From the IMG/VR virus record IMGVR_UViG_3300025101_000122, positions 1 through 28,980 of that record: a stretch of 28,980 nt of DNA; one strand, 5' to 3'. This DNA is from a virus. A program made the position numbers and the translations under genes. Numbering within the stretch: the first letter of the stretch is position 1; each line of letters opens with the position of its first letter. Under the pieces are notes generated by a model. It was not told the origin of the DNA. It made no database searches and was given only the letters and a program-made list of their open reading frames with translations. This document shows, piece after piece, positions 1 through 6,040 of this stretch.

Positions 1-1692
1 ACTTATTTTTGCTCCGTGTATAGATGTCAATCCAGTTGAATTTGCAAGTAAAATTGATGTTGATAAAGAACCATCATTAGCAACTCCATTTGATTGAACT
101 TTCAACATCACATTTTCTTGTGAATCTGAACCACCAAAAATATGTGTTTTTACATTAGGCGATGCAGTACCAATTCCTACTGAACCTGATTGTTTAATCA
201 CTATATTTTGTGTAAAACCTAATTTAACATCATCATTAGCTTTTAATAAGGTATTTCCACCTGTAAACTGCAAATAAGAATCAGAAAACCCTGCACCACC
301 AATTCTACCATTTACTGTTAATAAATGAGTAGAAACAGATGTTGTCTGATTTATTAATACTGCACCGCCACTTGAGATACGCATACGTTCACTACTATCA
401 GTAGTAAATTGAATTGAATCTTTTGATATTAAAAACATATCACACCCTGCAATGTTTCCTGTAGATAAATCAACTCTACCTGCTTTTGAGGCGTGTTCAT
501 TACCATATAATCTCATTCTTGCACCTCTGCCATCACTATCAGCACCACCACCAGCTAAACTTAACTGCTTCGTATCAGAGCCATCATCTGTATTTAATGA
601 TAAAACAGTAGTATTAGATGTTGCACCACTAAATTTTATATTTCCCTCTCCTGTTATCACAATTCTATCATCAACCTCATTTGTCCTAAACCTCATAGAA
701 TTATCAGAATGATTATATTGTATTAATCCCTCTATTGTAGTATCCTCACCATTATTAAAAGCATAAAAACCTGAACTTGTAGAACCACTTGAAATTGTCA
801 TTCCACCACTTCCAGTATCTCTTATAACAAAATTATTTGTGTTTGAATTATATGAACTTGGTGACGAAGTGCCAATTGCAACTCTTTGTGAAGTATCTAT
901 GGTCAAAGCAGTTATACTATTTGTCTTAAAATCCAATCTATGATTTGTTGAAGTTCCAATAACACCAACACTTGCTTGTGCTTGATTAAATAATGTTACT
1001 CCACTTGTCCTTGTAAGATTTAATTGCCCATTTCCACCACCCCCTGCAATCTCTATTGTAGAACCACTTTCGCTCATTATAGAATCTGTTATAGTATCTG
1101 AATCTGACCATTTTACTATCTTACCTGCCGTTCCACTACCATCAACTGCACCACCACCAATAGGTATCTCAACAACTTGACCACTAGAAGTAACACCAAG
1201 TCTTTGTGTAACTGTACCAGTAATTGAACCACTACCATATTGAGCAAGTGTTAATCCAGTTGTTTGATGTAGTGTAAGTTTTGTTGAACCTGCAAGTCCA
1301 ATTTGTATATTGTCAGTTGCAGTTGTTCCTTGTATATAAACATCATCAGAACTCCATCTTATTTTTTGGTCATTATTTAAAGTTATTTTGCTATTTAAAA
1401 TACTAAGACCATCAGAATTTAATCTGATCTTTTCTGAACCTGCAATGACAAATCCTACATTTTCATCTGATGGTACATAAAAACCTTCGCTATTAGAACC
1501 AAAAGATAATGATGGTGCAGTTGAAGTACCTGATTGTAATCGTACTGTAGAAGTAGAAATACTTAATGGTAAATCATTACCATTGCCATCTGTTATTCTT
1601 TTTACAGTTGATGATATTGCTTGACTGTCTGTGCTTTTAAGTAAACCTAAATAACTCTGACTTATATTATTTCCAGTAAGTGATGTACCCAT
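1..1692 (-). CDS. Tail fibre protein, N-terminal part (runs off the left edge)
   Basis: I translated this frame by hand: 564 codons from the ATG at 1692 to base 1 with no stop. The N-terminus (MGTSLTGNNISQSYLGLLK) looks like the tail-proximal start of flavobacterial phage fibres. The rest is Gly/Ser/Thr-rich beta-type sequence with the fibre motif VGIGTASP near residue 520 and VAIGTSSP near residue 275, plus an SSERMRISSGG unit. Such repeats are known from trimeric phage fibres and chaperone-of-endosialidase-associated adhesins that bind the host surface. The frame continues exactly into the gene at the right edge (27199-28980), giving about 1157 residues if the molecule is circular. A TAnnTTTG box lies 16 bases upstream. 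The C-terminus is outside this linear end, so the CDS is partial here. Receptor specificity cannot be read from the sequence. Confidence 0.9.
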   Translation of the reverse strand, partial: MGTSLTGNNISQSYLGLLKSTDSQAISSTVKRITDGNGNDLPLSISTSTVRLQSGTSTAPSLSFGSNSEGFYVPSDENVGFVIAGSEKIRLNSDGLSILNSKITLNNDQKIRWSSDDVYIQGTTATDNIQIGLAGSTKLTLHQTTGLTLAQYGSGSITGTVTQRLGVTSSGQVVEIPIGGGAVDGSGTAGKIVKWSDSDTITDSIMSESGSTIEIAGGGGNGQLNLTRTSGVTLFNQAQASVGVIGTSTNHRLDFKTNSITALTIDTSQRVAIGTSSPSSYNSNTNNFVIRDTGSGGMTISSGSTSSGFYAFNNGEDTTIEGLIQYNHSDNSMRFRTNEVDDRIVITGEGNIKFSGATSNTTVLSLNTDDGSDTKQLSLAGGGADSDGRGARMRLYGNEHASKAGRVDLSTGNIAGCDMFLISKDSIQFTTDSSERMRISSGGAVLINQTTSVSTHLLTVNGRIGGAGFSDSYLQFTGGNTLLKANDDVKLGFTQNIVIKQSGSVGIGTASPNVKTHIFGGSDSQENVMLKVQSNGVANDGSLSTSILLANSTGLTSIHGAKIS

Positions 1693-1708
1693 AAGAATAT
1701 TTTATTTA

Positions 1709-1716
1709 CAAATATA
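1709..1716 (-). promoter_or_regulatory. TAnnTTTG box before the tail fibre gene
   Basis: The minus strand reads TATATTTG, a perfect match to the Bacteroidota -7 consensus TAnnTTTG, 16 bases before the fibre ATG and just after the HNH stop codon. No convincing -33 TTG lies at the usual distance. The same octamer precedes the genes starting at 25523 and 27155. Confidence 0.5.
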
Positions 1717-2145
1717 CTATTTTTTCATTTTCATTATATGCTTGTTGTGATGCTCACGATGACAGTTAGAACATAGTATCTCACATTTACCCATAATCTC
1801 AGTTAGTATTCTATCTACTTTACCATCATAGAAACTTTTTTCTGATAAGTTTCTGATCTCTCTTGCTATTGCAAACTTCTTTCTTTTAGTATGGTGAAAG
1901 TCTAACGCACTAAAGTTTTTATCATAACCACATTTAATACATTTTATATCTACGTAGTTTGAAAGTTTGTAAATAAATTGTTGCTTCCAATGTCTGTGTC
2001 TTTCATCTCTAGCTTTGTTTCTGCAATCCTTACAATGTATCTCAGGTTTCTTGTTTTCTCTTTTATAGTATCTATTGAATGGTTTGTGCTTTTTACAAGT
2101 AGCACAAACTTTACCTTCCTTGTCCTCTATATTTCTTACATCCAT
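1717..2145 (-). CDS. HNH endonuclease (free-standing, homing type)
   Basis: This 142-residue protein has an N-terminal zinc ribbon (C14-x2-C17, then HC-x2-C near residues 37-41). A C-terminal HNH nuclease follows: CIKCG near residue 73, LDFHH near 86 and ILCSNCHREHH near 125. The CxxC pairs would hold a structural zinc, and the HH and CHREHH elements form the beta-beta-alpha-metal active site. HNH proteins nick or cut DNA; in phages they are usually selfish homing genes or act with terminase. Here it sits between the lysis genes and the fibre, far from the terminase, which favours homing. The only good ATG lies inside the preceding basic ORF, giving a 35-base overlap; no downstream start would keep the first CxxC. 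Confidence 0.85.
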   Translation of the reverse strand: MDVRNIEDKEGKVCATCKKHKPFNRYYKRENKKPEIHCKDCRNKARDERHRHWKQQFIYKLSNYVDIKCIKCGYDKNFSALDFHHTKRKKFAIAREIRNLSEKSFYDGKVDRILTEIMGKCEILCSNCHREHHNKHIMKMKK

Positions 2146-2266
2146 TCTTCGTACCAGTATAATATTTTCCTTGTTTTTGTGATGTGTGTCTTTTCTTTGA
2201 ATGAATACCTTTTCTTTTTTTCTTTGGTTTAGCTTCGTATGCTTTTGGAAAAAACCTTTTAGCCAT
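2111..2266 (-). CDS. Small, very basic phage protein (51 aa)
   Basis: ATG at 2266, stop TAA at 2111-2113. Roughly a third of the residues are Lys or Arg. It carries the pattern KKRKGIHSKKRHTS, then YYTGTKNGCKKYRGQGR at the C-terminus. Small proteins with a GIHSK start and a KxYRGQGR end recur in marine phages; I know of no assigned function, though the charge suggests nucleic-acid binding or packaging with DNA. The start overlaps the last 8 bases of the holin gene (ATGGCTAA), typical of translational coupling, and the end overlaps the HNH gene by 35 bases. Recognition of the C-terminal motif is from memory of the family and is not checked. Confidence 0.7.
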   Translation of the reverse strand: MAKRFFPKAYEAKPKKKRKGIHSKKRHTSQKQGKYYTGTKNGCKKYRGQGR

Positions 2267-2660
2267 TGTTCTTAACCTTTTCGTATGACCTTCCTCCGAA
2301 ATAAGCTGATACAGTAACCATCAAAAGAACTTTCAAAAGTTCTATCCATTCGCTTGATACTTCGAACTTTATACTTCCTGAATCAACAAATACTAAAACA
2401 ACTACAGAAAAAATTAAAAATAATAAGACTATAGGTCTTACCGATTTACTAAGTACGTTGCCATTAATCATATCATACTTCCATCTCTCGGTAACATTCT
2501 TTTGCATATCAGATTCAGCTTGAATCCAAATCTGTTCCATCTCTTTTTGAAACTTTGCTTTTTCGTCTTTAGTTCTTATGAAACGATCTGCAACACCTGC
2601 TATCTTATCTACAACGCTTACACCTGCATCACCAAATATCTTTGTTAATATCTTATTCAT
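2259..2660 (-). CDS. 3TM-type holin
   Basis: This 133-residue protein resembles the Holin_3TMs (GTA/phage) family. An amphipathic N-terminal helix (GVSVVDKIAGVADRFI) is followed by a charged helix to about residue 60 and the family block ERWKYDM...LSKSVRPIVLLFL. Two strong membrane segments follow, about residues 75-93 and 106-122, and the end is the typical YFGGRSYEKVK. Holins form holes in the inner membrane and time lysis. The start codon overlaps the stop of the preceding 39-residue membrane protein (ATGA), and the end overlaps the basic protein start by 8 bases, so these genes are translated as a chain. The length matches the family. Confidence 0.82.
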   Translation of the reverse strand: MNKILTKIFGDAGVSVVDKIAGVADRFIRTKDEKAKFQKEMEQIWIQAESDMQKNVTERWKYDMINGNVLSKSVRPIVLLFLIFSVVVLVFVDSGSIKFEVSSEWIELLKVLLMVTVSAYFGGRSYEKVKNNG

Positions 2661-2776
2661 TTTTTGTTATCTTGTTCAACTGTCCAAACATAGATAATAA
2701 AAGCACCAGTAAGCAATGCACTACAAAGAGTGAATCCCAAAATGGCATAATCCACATTCGCCAAGTTCACATCCAT
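2657..2776 (-). CDS. Small single-span membrane protein (39 aa) in the lysis cassette
   Basis: ATG at 2776 (RC of CAT at 2774-2776), TGA at 2657-2659. The protein starts MDVNLANVDYAILGF, has one hydrophobic helix of about 20 residues (AILGFTLCSALLTGAFIIYV) and ends VEQDNKK. The stop codon overlaps the holin start (ATGA), and the start overlaps the stop of the upstream 63-residue gene (TAATG). A one-span protein tightly coupled to a holin suggests an antiholin, a pinholin-like accessory or a spanin part. There is no lipobox. The function is inferred from context only. Confidence 0.65.
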   Translation of the reverse strand: MDVNLANVDYAILGFTLCSALLTGAFIIYVWTVEQDNKK

Positions 2777-2967
2777 TACAATTCATCTATTAATTCAATT
2801 AATTTACTTTCAATTCTCAAATAAATTTCTATACGTTGTACCCCTTCCCATTCTTTCAATCCGTCTGCAACATCCATTAAGGTGTTAATTTTTGATAAAG
2901 TTTGATTAACTTTTAACTGACTATTAACATCACTTTCAGATAAACTTACATCGCTTAATAATTTCAT
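2776..2967 (-). CDS. Small helical protein of the lysis cassette, unknown function (63 aa)
   Basis: The protein is short, acidic and probably all helical, with heptad-like hydrophobic spacing (SQLKVNQTLSKINTLMDVAD, then RIEIYLRIESKLIELIDEL). I do not recognise a family. It has no membrane segment, signal peptide or cysteine. Its start codon carries the A-rich leader AAATAAATAATATG, two bases after the HMA gene stop, and its stop overlaps the next start (TAATG). The tight packing says it belongs to the lysis or late accessory cassette, but nothing in the sequence gives a role. Confidence 0.7.
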   Translation of the reverse strand: MKLLSDVSLSESDVNSQLKVNQTLSKINTLMDVADGLKEWEGVQRIEIYLRIESKLIELIDEL

Positions 2968-2968
2968 A

Positions 2969-3289
2969 TTATTTATTTTTCCAAATTATGTAATTACTGT
3001 TCTGCCAAAAATCATTAGTGTTTTTAGTATCAATAACTACTGATTCTTTATTAATGCTAAATCCTGCATCTACGATTGCATATTCAATAGCATAAAAATC
3101 AATATAATGATTTTTTTTTAATTGTATTTCGTAAGTGACTTCTTCAATATTAGATTCGACATTTTCTATGAAGTAAACTTTTTCTAATTGTTTCTGAACA
3201 TTAAGTGAACACATACTACAAGTAAGTCCATCAACTTTGAATGTAATATTATTTAAAGATAAAACTAGAAATAATATTTTAAAGATCAT
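2969..3289 (-). CDS. HMA (heavy-metal-associated) domain protein, exported or membrane-anchored
   Basis: This 106-residue protein has a short hydrophobic N-terminus (MIFKILFLVLSL), a possible weak signal or anchor. An HMA ferredoxin-like domain follows (residues about 14-85): FKVDGLTCSMCSLNVQKQL with the metal-binding pair C24-x2-C27, a middle FIENVESNIEEVTYEIQL strand and a C-terminal AIVDAGFSI strand. HMA domains bind Cu(I), Zn(II) or Hg(II) and pass them to partner proteins. GLTCSMCS is the form common in flavobacterial periplasmic HMA proteins, which suggests capture from the host. It overlaps the upstream membrane-protein gene by ATGA inside the lysis cassette. A tail of about 20 residues (NTNDFWQNSNYIIWKNK) matches nothing I know. 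Its role in infection is unknown. Confidence 0.8.
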   Translation of the reverse strand: MIFKILFLVLSLNNITFKVDGLTCSMCSLNVQKQLEKVYFIENVESNIEEVTYEIQLKKNHYIDFYAIEYAIVDAGFSINKESVVIDTKNTNDFWQNSNYIIWKNK

Positions 3290-3588
3290 TTTTTATAGAC
3301 TTTATCTTCTAAACTATTTAATCTTCTGTTAGTTTGTTCTTCATATTTTTCTAGTTCTTTAATAAGATAATCTATTTTTTGATTGATGACCTTAGTATCA
3401 TCTTGCTCAATCTTATATGCAGGTAGAGTTTTTGCAACTTCAATTTCAGAAGTTAATTGTGAATAAGTCATTGTAAGCGATATGATACCACCAACTAACA
3501 ATCCAAGAAATTTAATATCAATCTTTACGTCGCTTTTTCCATCGCCATCAAGATCAACTGCTACTTTTTTATTTGTTATGTCATCCAT
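3286..3588 (-). CDS. Single-span membrane protein with an acidic DxDGDG loop and coiled coil (100 aa)
   Basis: I place the start at the ATG at 3588 and not at a TTG at 3612, because the ATG lies just after the DUF5675 stop. Layout: an N-terminal VAVDLDGDGKSDVKIDI segment that looks like an EF-hand or dockerin-type calcium loop (residues about 9-25), one membrane helix (FLGLLVGGIISLTMTYSQL, about 27-45), then a charged coiled coil to the end (DYLIKELEKYEEQTNRRLNSLEDKVYKK). The topology resembles small spanin- or holin-like proteins of flavobacterial phages. It ends in an ATGA overlap with the HMA gene. A lysis role is inferred from position and topology; I cannot name the family. Confidence 0.7.
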   Translation of the reverse strand: MDDITNKKVAVDLDGDGKSDVKIDIKFLGLLVGGIISLTMTYSQLTSEIEVAKTLPAYKIEQDDTKVINQKIDYLIKELEKYEEQTNRRLNSLEDKVYKK

Positions 3589-3598
3589 ATTTTGAGAT

Positions 3599-4084
3599 TT
3601 AGATTTCTTCAAAATTAATTATTTTAATTGATAGATGTTTTTGCGAATCTAAAATATCTGCTAGTATTGGATAAATTCTTTTATAACAATCTGTAGATTG
3701 TCCTAGAAATCCATCTTTCGTAATATTTTGTGATACAACATTTCCAACCAATAAACAACCATCTGTGTCATTATCAGTATTACCACAATGAATAAGAATA
3801 TACTCAAAATTAGGAACATCATTAAGCTGTAAAACACCTCTCTTATCATTATGAAGATTTGGAAAACGCTTTTTGTATTTAGCGAAATAACCTCCTTCCG
3901 TTCTGTATTCAATTTGATAAGTCCCTTCAGGTATGCGAGTTTCTCCATAAACTTTGACCTCACGTTTTTCATCTTCGAGTACAAAGCATAGAAAATCTTT
4001 TTGGTTTGTTTCATCATTTACTAAATATAAAATTCCAAGTGTACTTTCATTTTGTGTACTAAATCTATACAATTCTAATCTCAT
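3599..4084 (-). CDS. DUF5675 family protein, candidate lysis enzyme
   Basis: The 161 residues match the DUF5675 pattern: EDEKREVKVYGETRIPEGTY (about 37-56), GGYFAKYKKRFP, GVLQLNDVPNFEYILIHCGN, then NTDNDTDGCLLVG near residue 102. The IHxGNTxxDTxGCLLVG block resembles the His...Gly-Cys catalytic block of L,D-transpeptidase-like folds, so a cell-wall function is plausible but not proven for the family. It is the first gene of the lysis cassette, overlapping the tail-terminator gene by 4 bases, and no other gene here looks like a muramidase, amidase or peptidase. It is therefore the best endolysin candidate. It has no signal peptide, so release would rely on the holin. Confidence 0.75.
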   Translation of the reverse strand: MRLELYRFSTQNESTLGILYLVNDETNQKDFLCFVLEDEKREVKVYGETRIPEGTYQIEYRTEGGYFAKYKKRFPNLHNDKRGVLQLNDVPNFEYILIHCGNTDNDTDGCLLVGNVVSQNITKDGFLGQSTDCYKRIYPILADILDSQKHLSIKIINFEEI

Positions 4085-4515
4085 AATTCTTCAACAAGGT
4101 TTGATAGTGTTAGAATACCTCTATAAATCGTTTCGGTGTCCGTATCTGCACTTATATAAGCAACACCATTACTTTGTGCAGAAATACATTTAAAGTTGTT
4201 AGAACTCATATTAAAGAAAGATGTCCTATCTACAAGTAATTGTGTGATCTGATTCATAGCTAAGTTCGCATCTAATTGACCACCAGTATTAGTATCAAAT
4301 GCAGTAACAATTTCTACATCGGTAATTATTTCATTTAAATAAGTATCTTTTATATCTTCTGCAATAGAGTTAGAGACAGATGTTATTAGGATATATGGTG
4401 TGGTTGCAGATGAAGGAACAACATTATATACTGGAACATTTGCAGAATTAAGTGTGATGTTTCCATTAAGTGCATCAAAAACTTGTTTACGTATAAAGTG
4501 ACTTGCATCTTTCAT
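4081..4515 (-). CDS. Tail terminator / tail completion protein (DUF3168, gp17-like)
   Basis: The 144 residues fit the DUF3168 family: an N-terminal helix (FIRKQVFDALNGNI), a PVYNVVPSSATTPYILI strand segment, a polar middle (DVEIVTAFDTNTGG) and a TETIYRGILTLSNLVEEL end. Family members form the ring that ends tail polymerisation and joins the tail to the head. It overlaps the gp10-like gene before it and the DUF5675 gene after it by 4 bases each. It is the last of a canonical run of connector, adaptor, gp10 and terminator genes, which supports the call strongly. Confidence 0.8.
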   Translation of the reverse strand: MKDASHFIRKQVFDALNGNITLNSANVPVYNVVPSSATTPYILITSVSNSIAEDIKDTYLNEIITDVEIVTAFDTNTGGQLDANLAMNQITQLLVDRTSFFNMSSNNFKCISAQSNGVAYISADTDTETIYRGILTLSNLVEEL

Positions 4516-4880
4516 TTCCTATATTCTTTTTGTATTTGTACTGACCAGTTATCTTCAAATCTTTTTATTGCCTCTTGTATAGATGGTTCAAAGAATGGTT
4601 GTGCTTTCATAGTAGATGTTCCTTCTTCTACAAACCTAGCATAGTTTGCATTATAACCTACTACAATACTAAATGGTTTACCTTCTAAGAACACCGATTG
4701 TTTTAATGTACCAGTATCTACTGGAACTCTTCTTGATGATCTTCTTATTATGTCTGTACCCATACCTGTAAGAAGTTTTGAAAAACCTTTGTTTGGTTTT
4801 ACAAACTTAGCTAACGCTTTCATCTTACGATTGAAACGTCTTTTACTTTCTGCCGACATCCTTGCTTTTTTCTTTGCCAT
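4512..4880 (-). CDS. HK97 gp10-like head-tail joining protein
   Basis: The 122-residue protein has a very basic N-terminus and then the gp10 family signature: RVPVDTGTLKQSV near residue 72, YNANYARFVEEGTS near 92 and QPFFEPSIQEAI near 109. These proteins act at the neck between head and tail in siphoviruses. It shares an ATGA-type overlap with the DUF3168 gene after it and abuts the head-tail adaptor before it. The length is usual for the family. Confidence 0.85.
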   Translation of the reverse strand: MAKKKARMSAESKRRFNRKMKALAKFVKPNKGFSKLLTGMGTDIIRRSSRRVPVDTGTLKQSVFLEGKPFSIVVGYNANYARFVEEGTSTMKAQPFFEPSIQEAIKRFEDNWSVQIQKEYRK

Positions 4881-5209
4881 TATTGTTGTTTATCTGCTAA
4901 TATTTTAAATGTGTATAAATCTTCTTCAAACATTTCATTGATCCTATATTTATTAGAATCATTTGTTAAGAATAATATATCTCCTCTTTGTATGTTCGTT
5001 GTAGCAGTATTCTTTCTGAGAGTTAATTCTATGCCAGTTTGAAGTATTCTTTTACCATCTCTGAATATCATTCTTCCATTTAAGAACTCACGATCACACC
5101 AAAATGTTCCTATCGTTGATTGTGAAGAAGTGAAACCACCATACCCATCAGCAGAATTTGTGTTTCTTTTGACTGTTAATCTGTATCTTAAATCTCCTGC
5201 TTTGATCAT
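4880..5209 (-). CDS. Head-tail adaptor (phage_H_T_join, SPP1 gp16-like)
   Basis: The 109 residues have the typical opening MIKAGDLRYRLTVKRNTNS with DGYGGF, the FWCDREFLNG centre, a beta strand LTLRKN, and RGDILFLTNDSNKYRINEMFE near residue 80. This is the small beta-barrel stopper or adaptor that closes the connector after packaging. It overlaps the gp6-like gene by 4 bases and the gp10-like gene by one base, in the conserved order for HK97-type phages. Confidence 0.82.
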   Translation of the reverse strand: MIKAGDLRYRLTVKRNTNSADGYGGFTSSQSTIGTFWCDREFLNGRMIFRDGKRILQTGIELTLRKNTATTNIQRGDILFLTNDSNKYRINEMFEEDLYTFKILADKQQ

Positions 5210-5769
5210 AACTCATTATAATAAACATATTTAGATAATATACTTTTTATGTTTGTGGGTAACTCTGCAACAGCACTTCCTTTAACATATTCTGCTCTGT
5301 TATCGTAATACGTTGTTGCTAATTGCTTAATTGCCATTTTAATATCACTAAATGATAAACCACTTGTTGTATATACGATTTTTATATTACGCATATAGTC
5401 AGAAGGTATCTCAATATATTTATCTTCAAACCCATAAACATTATGTCCTATACTTGATAATGTACCACTACTATCTTGTTGTTGCACAGATGTTACAGAT
5501 GCTATTGGTGCAAATGGCAAAACTATTTTAATCTTACGCTTATATAAGTCTCCATATTCACCTGATCTATTTACATTACTTACAAACAATGTTCTAGTCT
5601 TTGCAACAATATCTCTGTTCATATATGCTTCGCATTTCTCTCTAGCAGACTTTATCATTTCAGCAACGATAGTATCATCATCAGATGTTTCTATCCTTGC
5701 ATAGTCTTTCATTTCAGAGTTTGCAACTATTTCACTTCCAGTAGTAGAATCAATTTGTACACTAATCAT
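5206..5769 (-). CDS. Head-tail connector protein (HK97 gp6 / phiE125 gp8-like)
   Basis: In this 187-residue, mostly helical protein, YARIETSDDDTIVAEMIKSA (about 23-42) followed by REKCEAYMNRDIV is the classic gp6-type opening. A beta-rich middle with PFAPIASVTSV follows, then a helical end (MAIKQLATTYYDNRAEY). It forms the ring under the portal on which the adaptor binds. Its start touches the stop of the 62-residue gene before it, and its end overlaps the adaptor. The order of genes confirms the assignment. Confidence 0.85.
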   Translation of the reverse strand: MISVQIDSTTGSEIVANSEMKDYARIETSDDDTIVAEMIKSAREKCEAYMNRDIVAKTRTLFVSNVNRSGEYGDLYKRKIKIVLPFAPIASVTSVQQQDSSGTLSSIGHNVYGFEDKYIEIPSDYMRNIKIVYTTSGLSFSDIKMAIKQLATTYYDNRAEYVKGSAVAELPTNIKSILSKYVYYNEL

Positions 5770-5957
5770 TATTTTGTTTCTTTTTTAACCTTTAATTCTT
5801 TTGTTTCTTTTTTAGATTTTTCTTCTTTACTTACTACCTTTTCACCCCAACCTTTTTCAATCCATTTAGAAACATTAGATTCAGGTATATCAACTATATC
5901 ACCAATCTGATATTCTACACCCTCTCTAGTTATTTCGGTTTTACATTTAATTTTCAT
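5769..5957 (-). CDS. Small Lys/Glu-rich protein between capsid and connector genes (62 aa)
   Basis: I place the start at the ATG at 5957 (MKIKCKTEIT); an in-frame upstream TTG at 5981 lies inside the promoter-terminator region. The first 45 residues form a small beta-type domain (REGVEYQIGDIVDIPESNVSK, then WIEKGWGEKV), like short SH3-like or Mu-gpFI-type accessory proteins found after capsid genes. The tail is an extended Lys/Glu tract. Its role is unknown; decoration or head completion would fit its position. It is the first gene after the capsid terminator and has its own TAnnTTTG box. Confidence 0.65.
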   Translation of the reverse strand: MKIKCKTEITREGVEYQIGDIVDIPESNVSKWIEKGWGEKVVSKEEKSKKETKELKVKKETK

Positions 5958-5978
5958 AATTCTAAATTTTGATTTTAA

Positions 5979-5986
5979 CAAAGATA
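5979..5986 (-). promoter_or_regulatory. TAnnTTTG box directly after the capsid terminator
   Basis: The minus strand reads TATCTTTG, overlapping the end of the terminator T-tract and 21 bases before the ATG at 5957. It is a perfect -7 consensus match without a clear -33 box. It could restart transcription for the connector and lysis genes. Confidence 0.5.
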
Positions 5987-6013
5987 AAAAAAAAGAGCAA
6001 CTAATTTAGTTGC
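5986..6013 (-). terminator. Rho-independent terminator after the major capsid gene
   Basis: On the minus strand, GCAACTA / TAGTTGC form a perfect 7-bp stem (arms 6007-6013 and 5997-6003) with a 3-base loop, followed by TC and nine T residues (5994-5986). It lies 27 bases past the capsid stop codon. It should uncouple capsid expression from the connector genes. Confidence 0.85.
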
Positions 6014-6040
6014 CCTTTCTTAATAACCAATTACTCTTGA

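Noticed and set aside
452-712. Plus-strand ORF of 86 codons at the left end
   Set aside because: It lies opposite the fibre gene, whose minus-strand frame is open for 564 codons; the plus-strand product has no protein-like motif.
3589-3612. TTG start giving an 8-residue longer membrane protein
   Set aside because: The ATG at 3588 lies just past the upstream stop and gives a normal start; the TTG form would overlap the DUF5675 gene for no reason.
3703-4017. Minus-strand 104-codon ORF in the DUF5675 gene
   Set aside because: It is an alternative frame of a recognised family; its hydrophobic stretch comes from AT-rich codons read out of frame.
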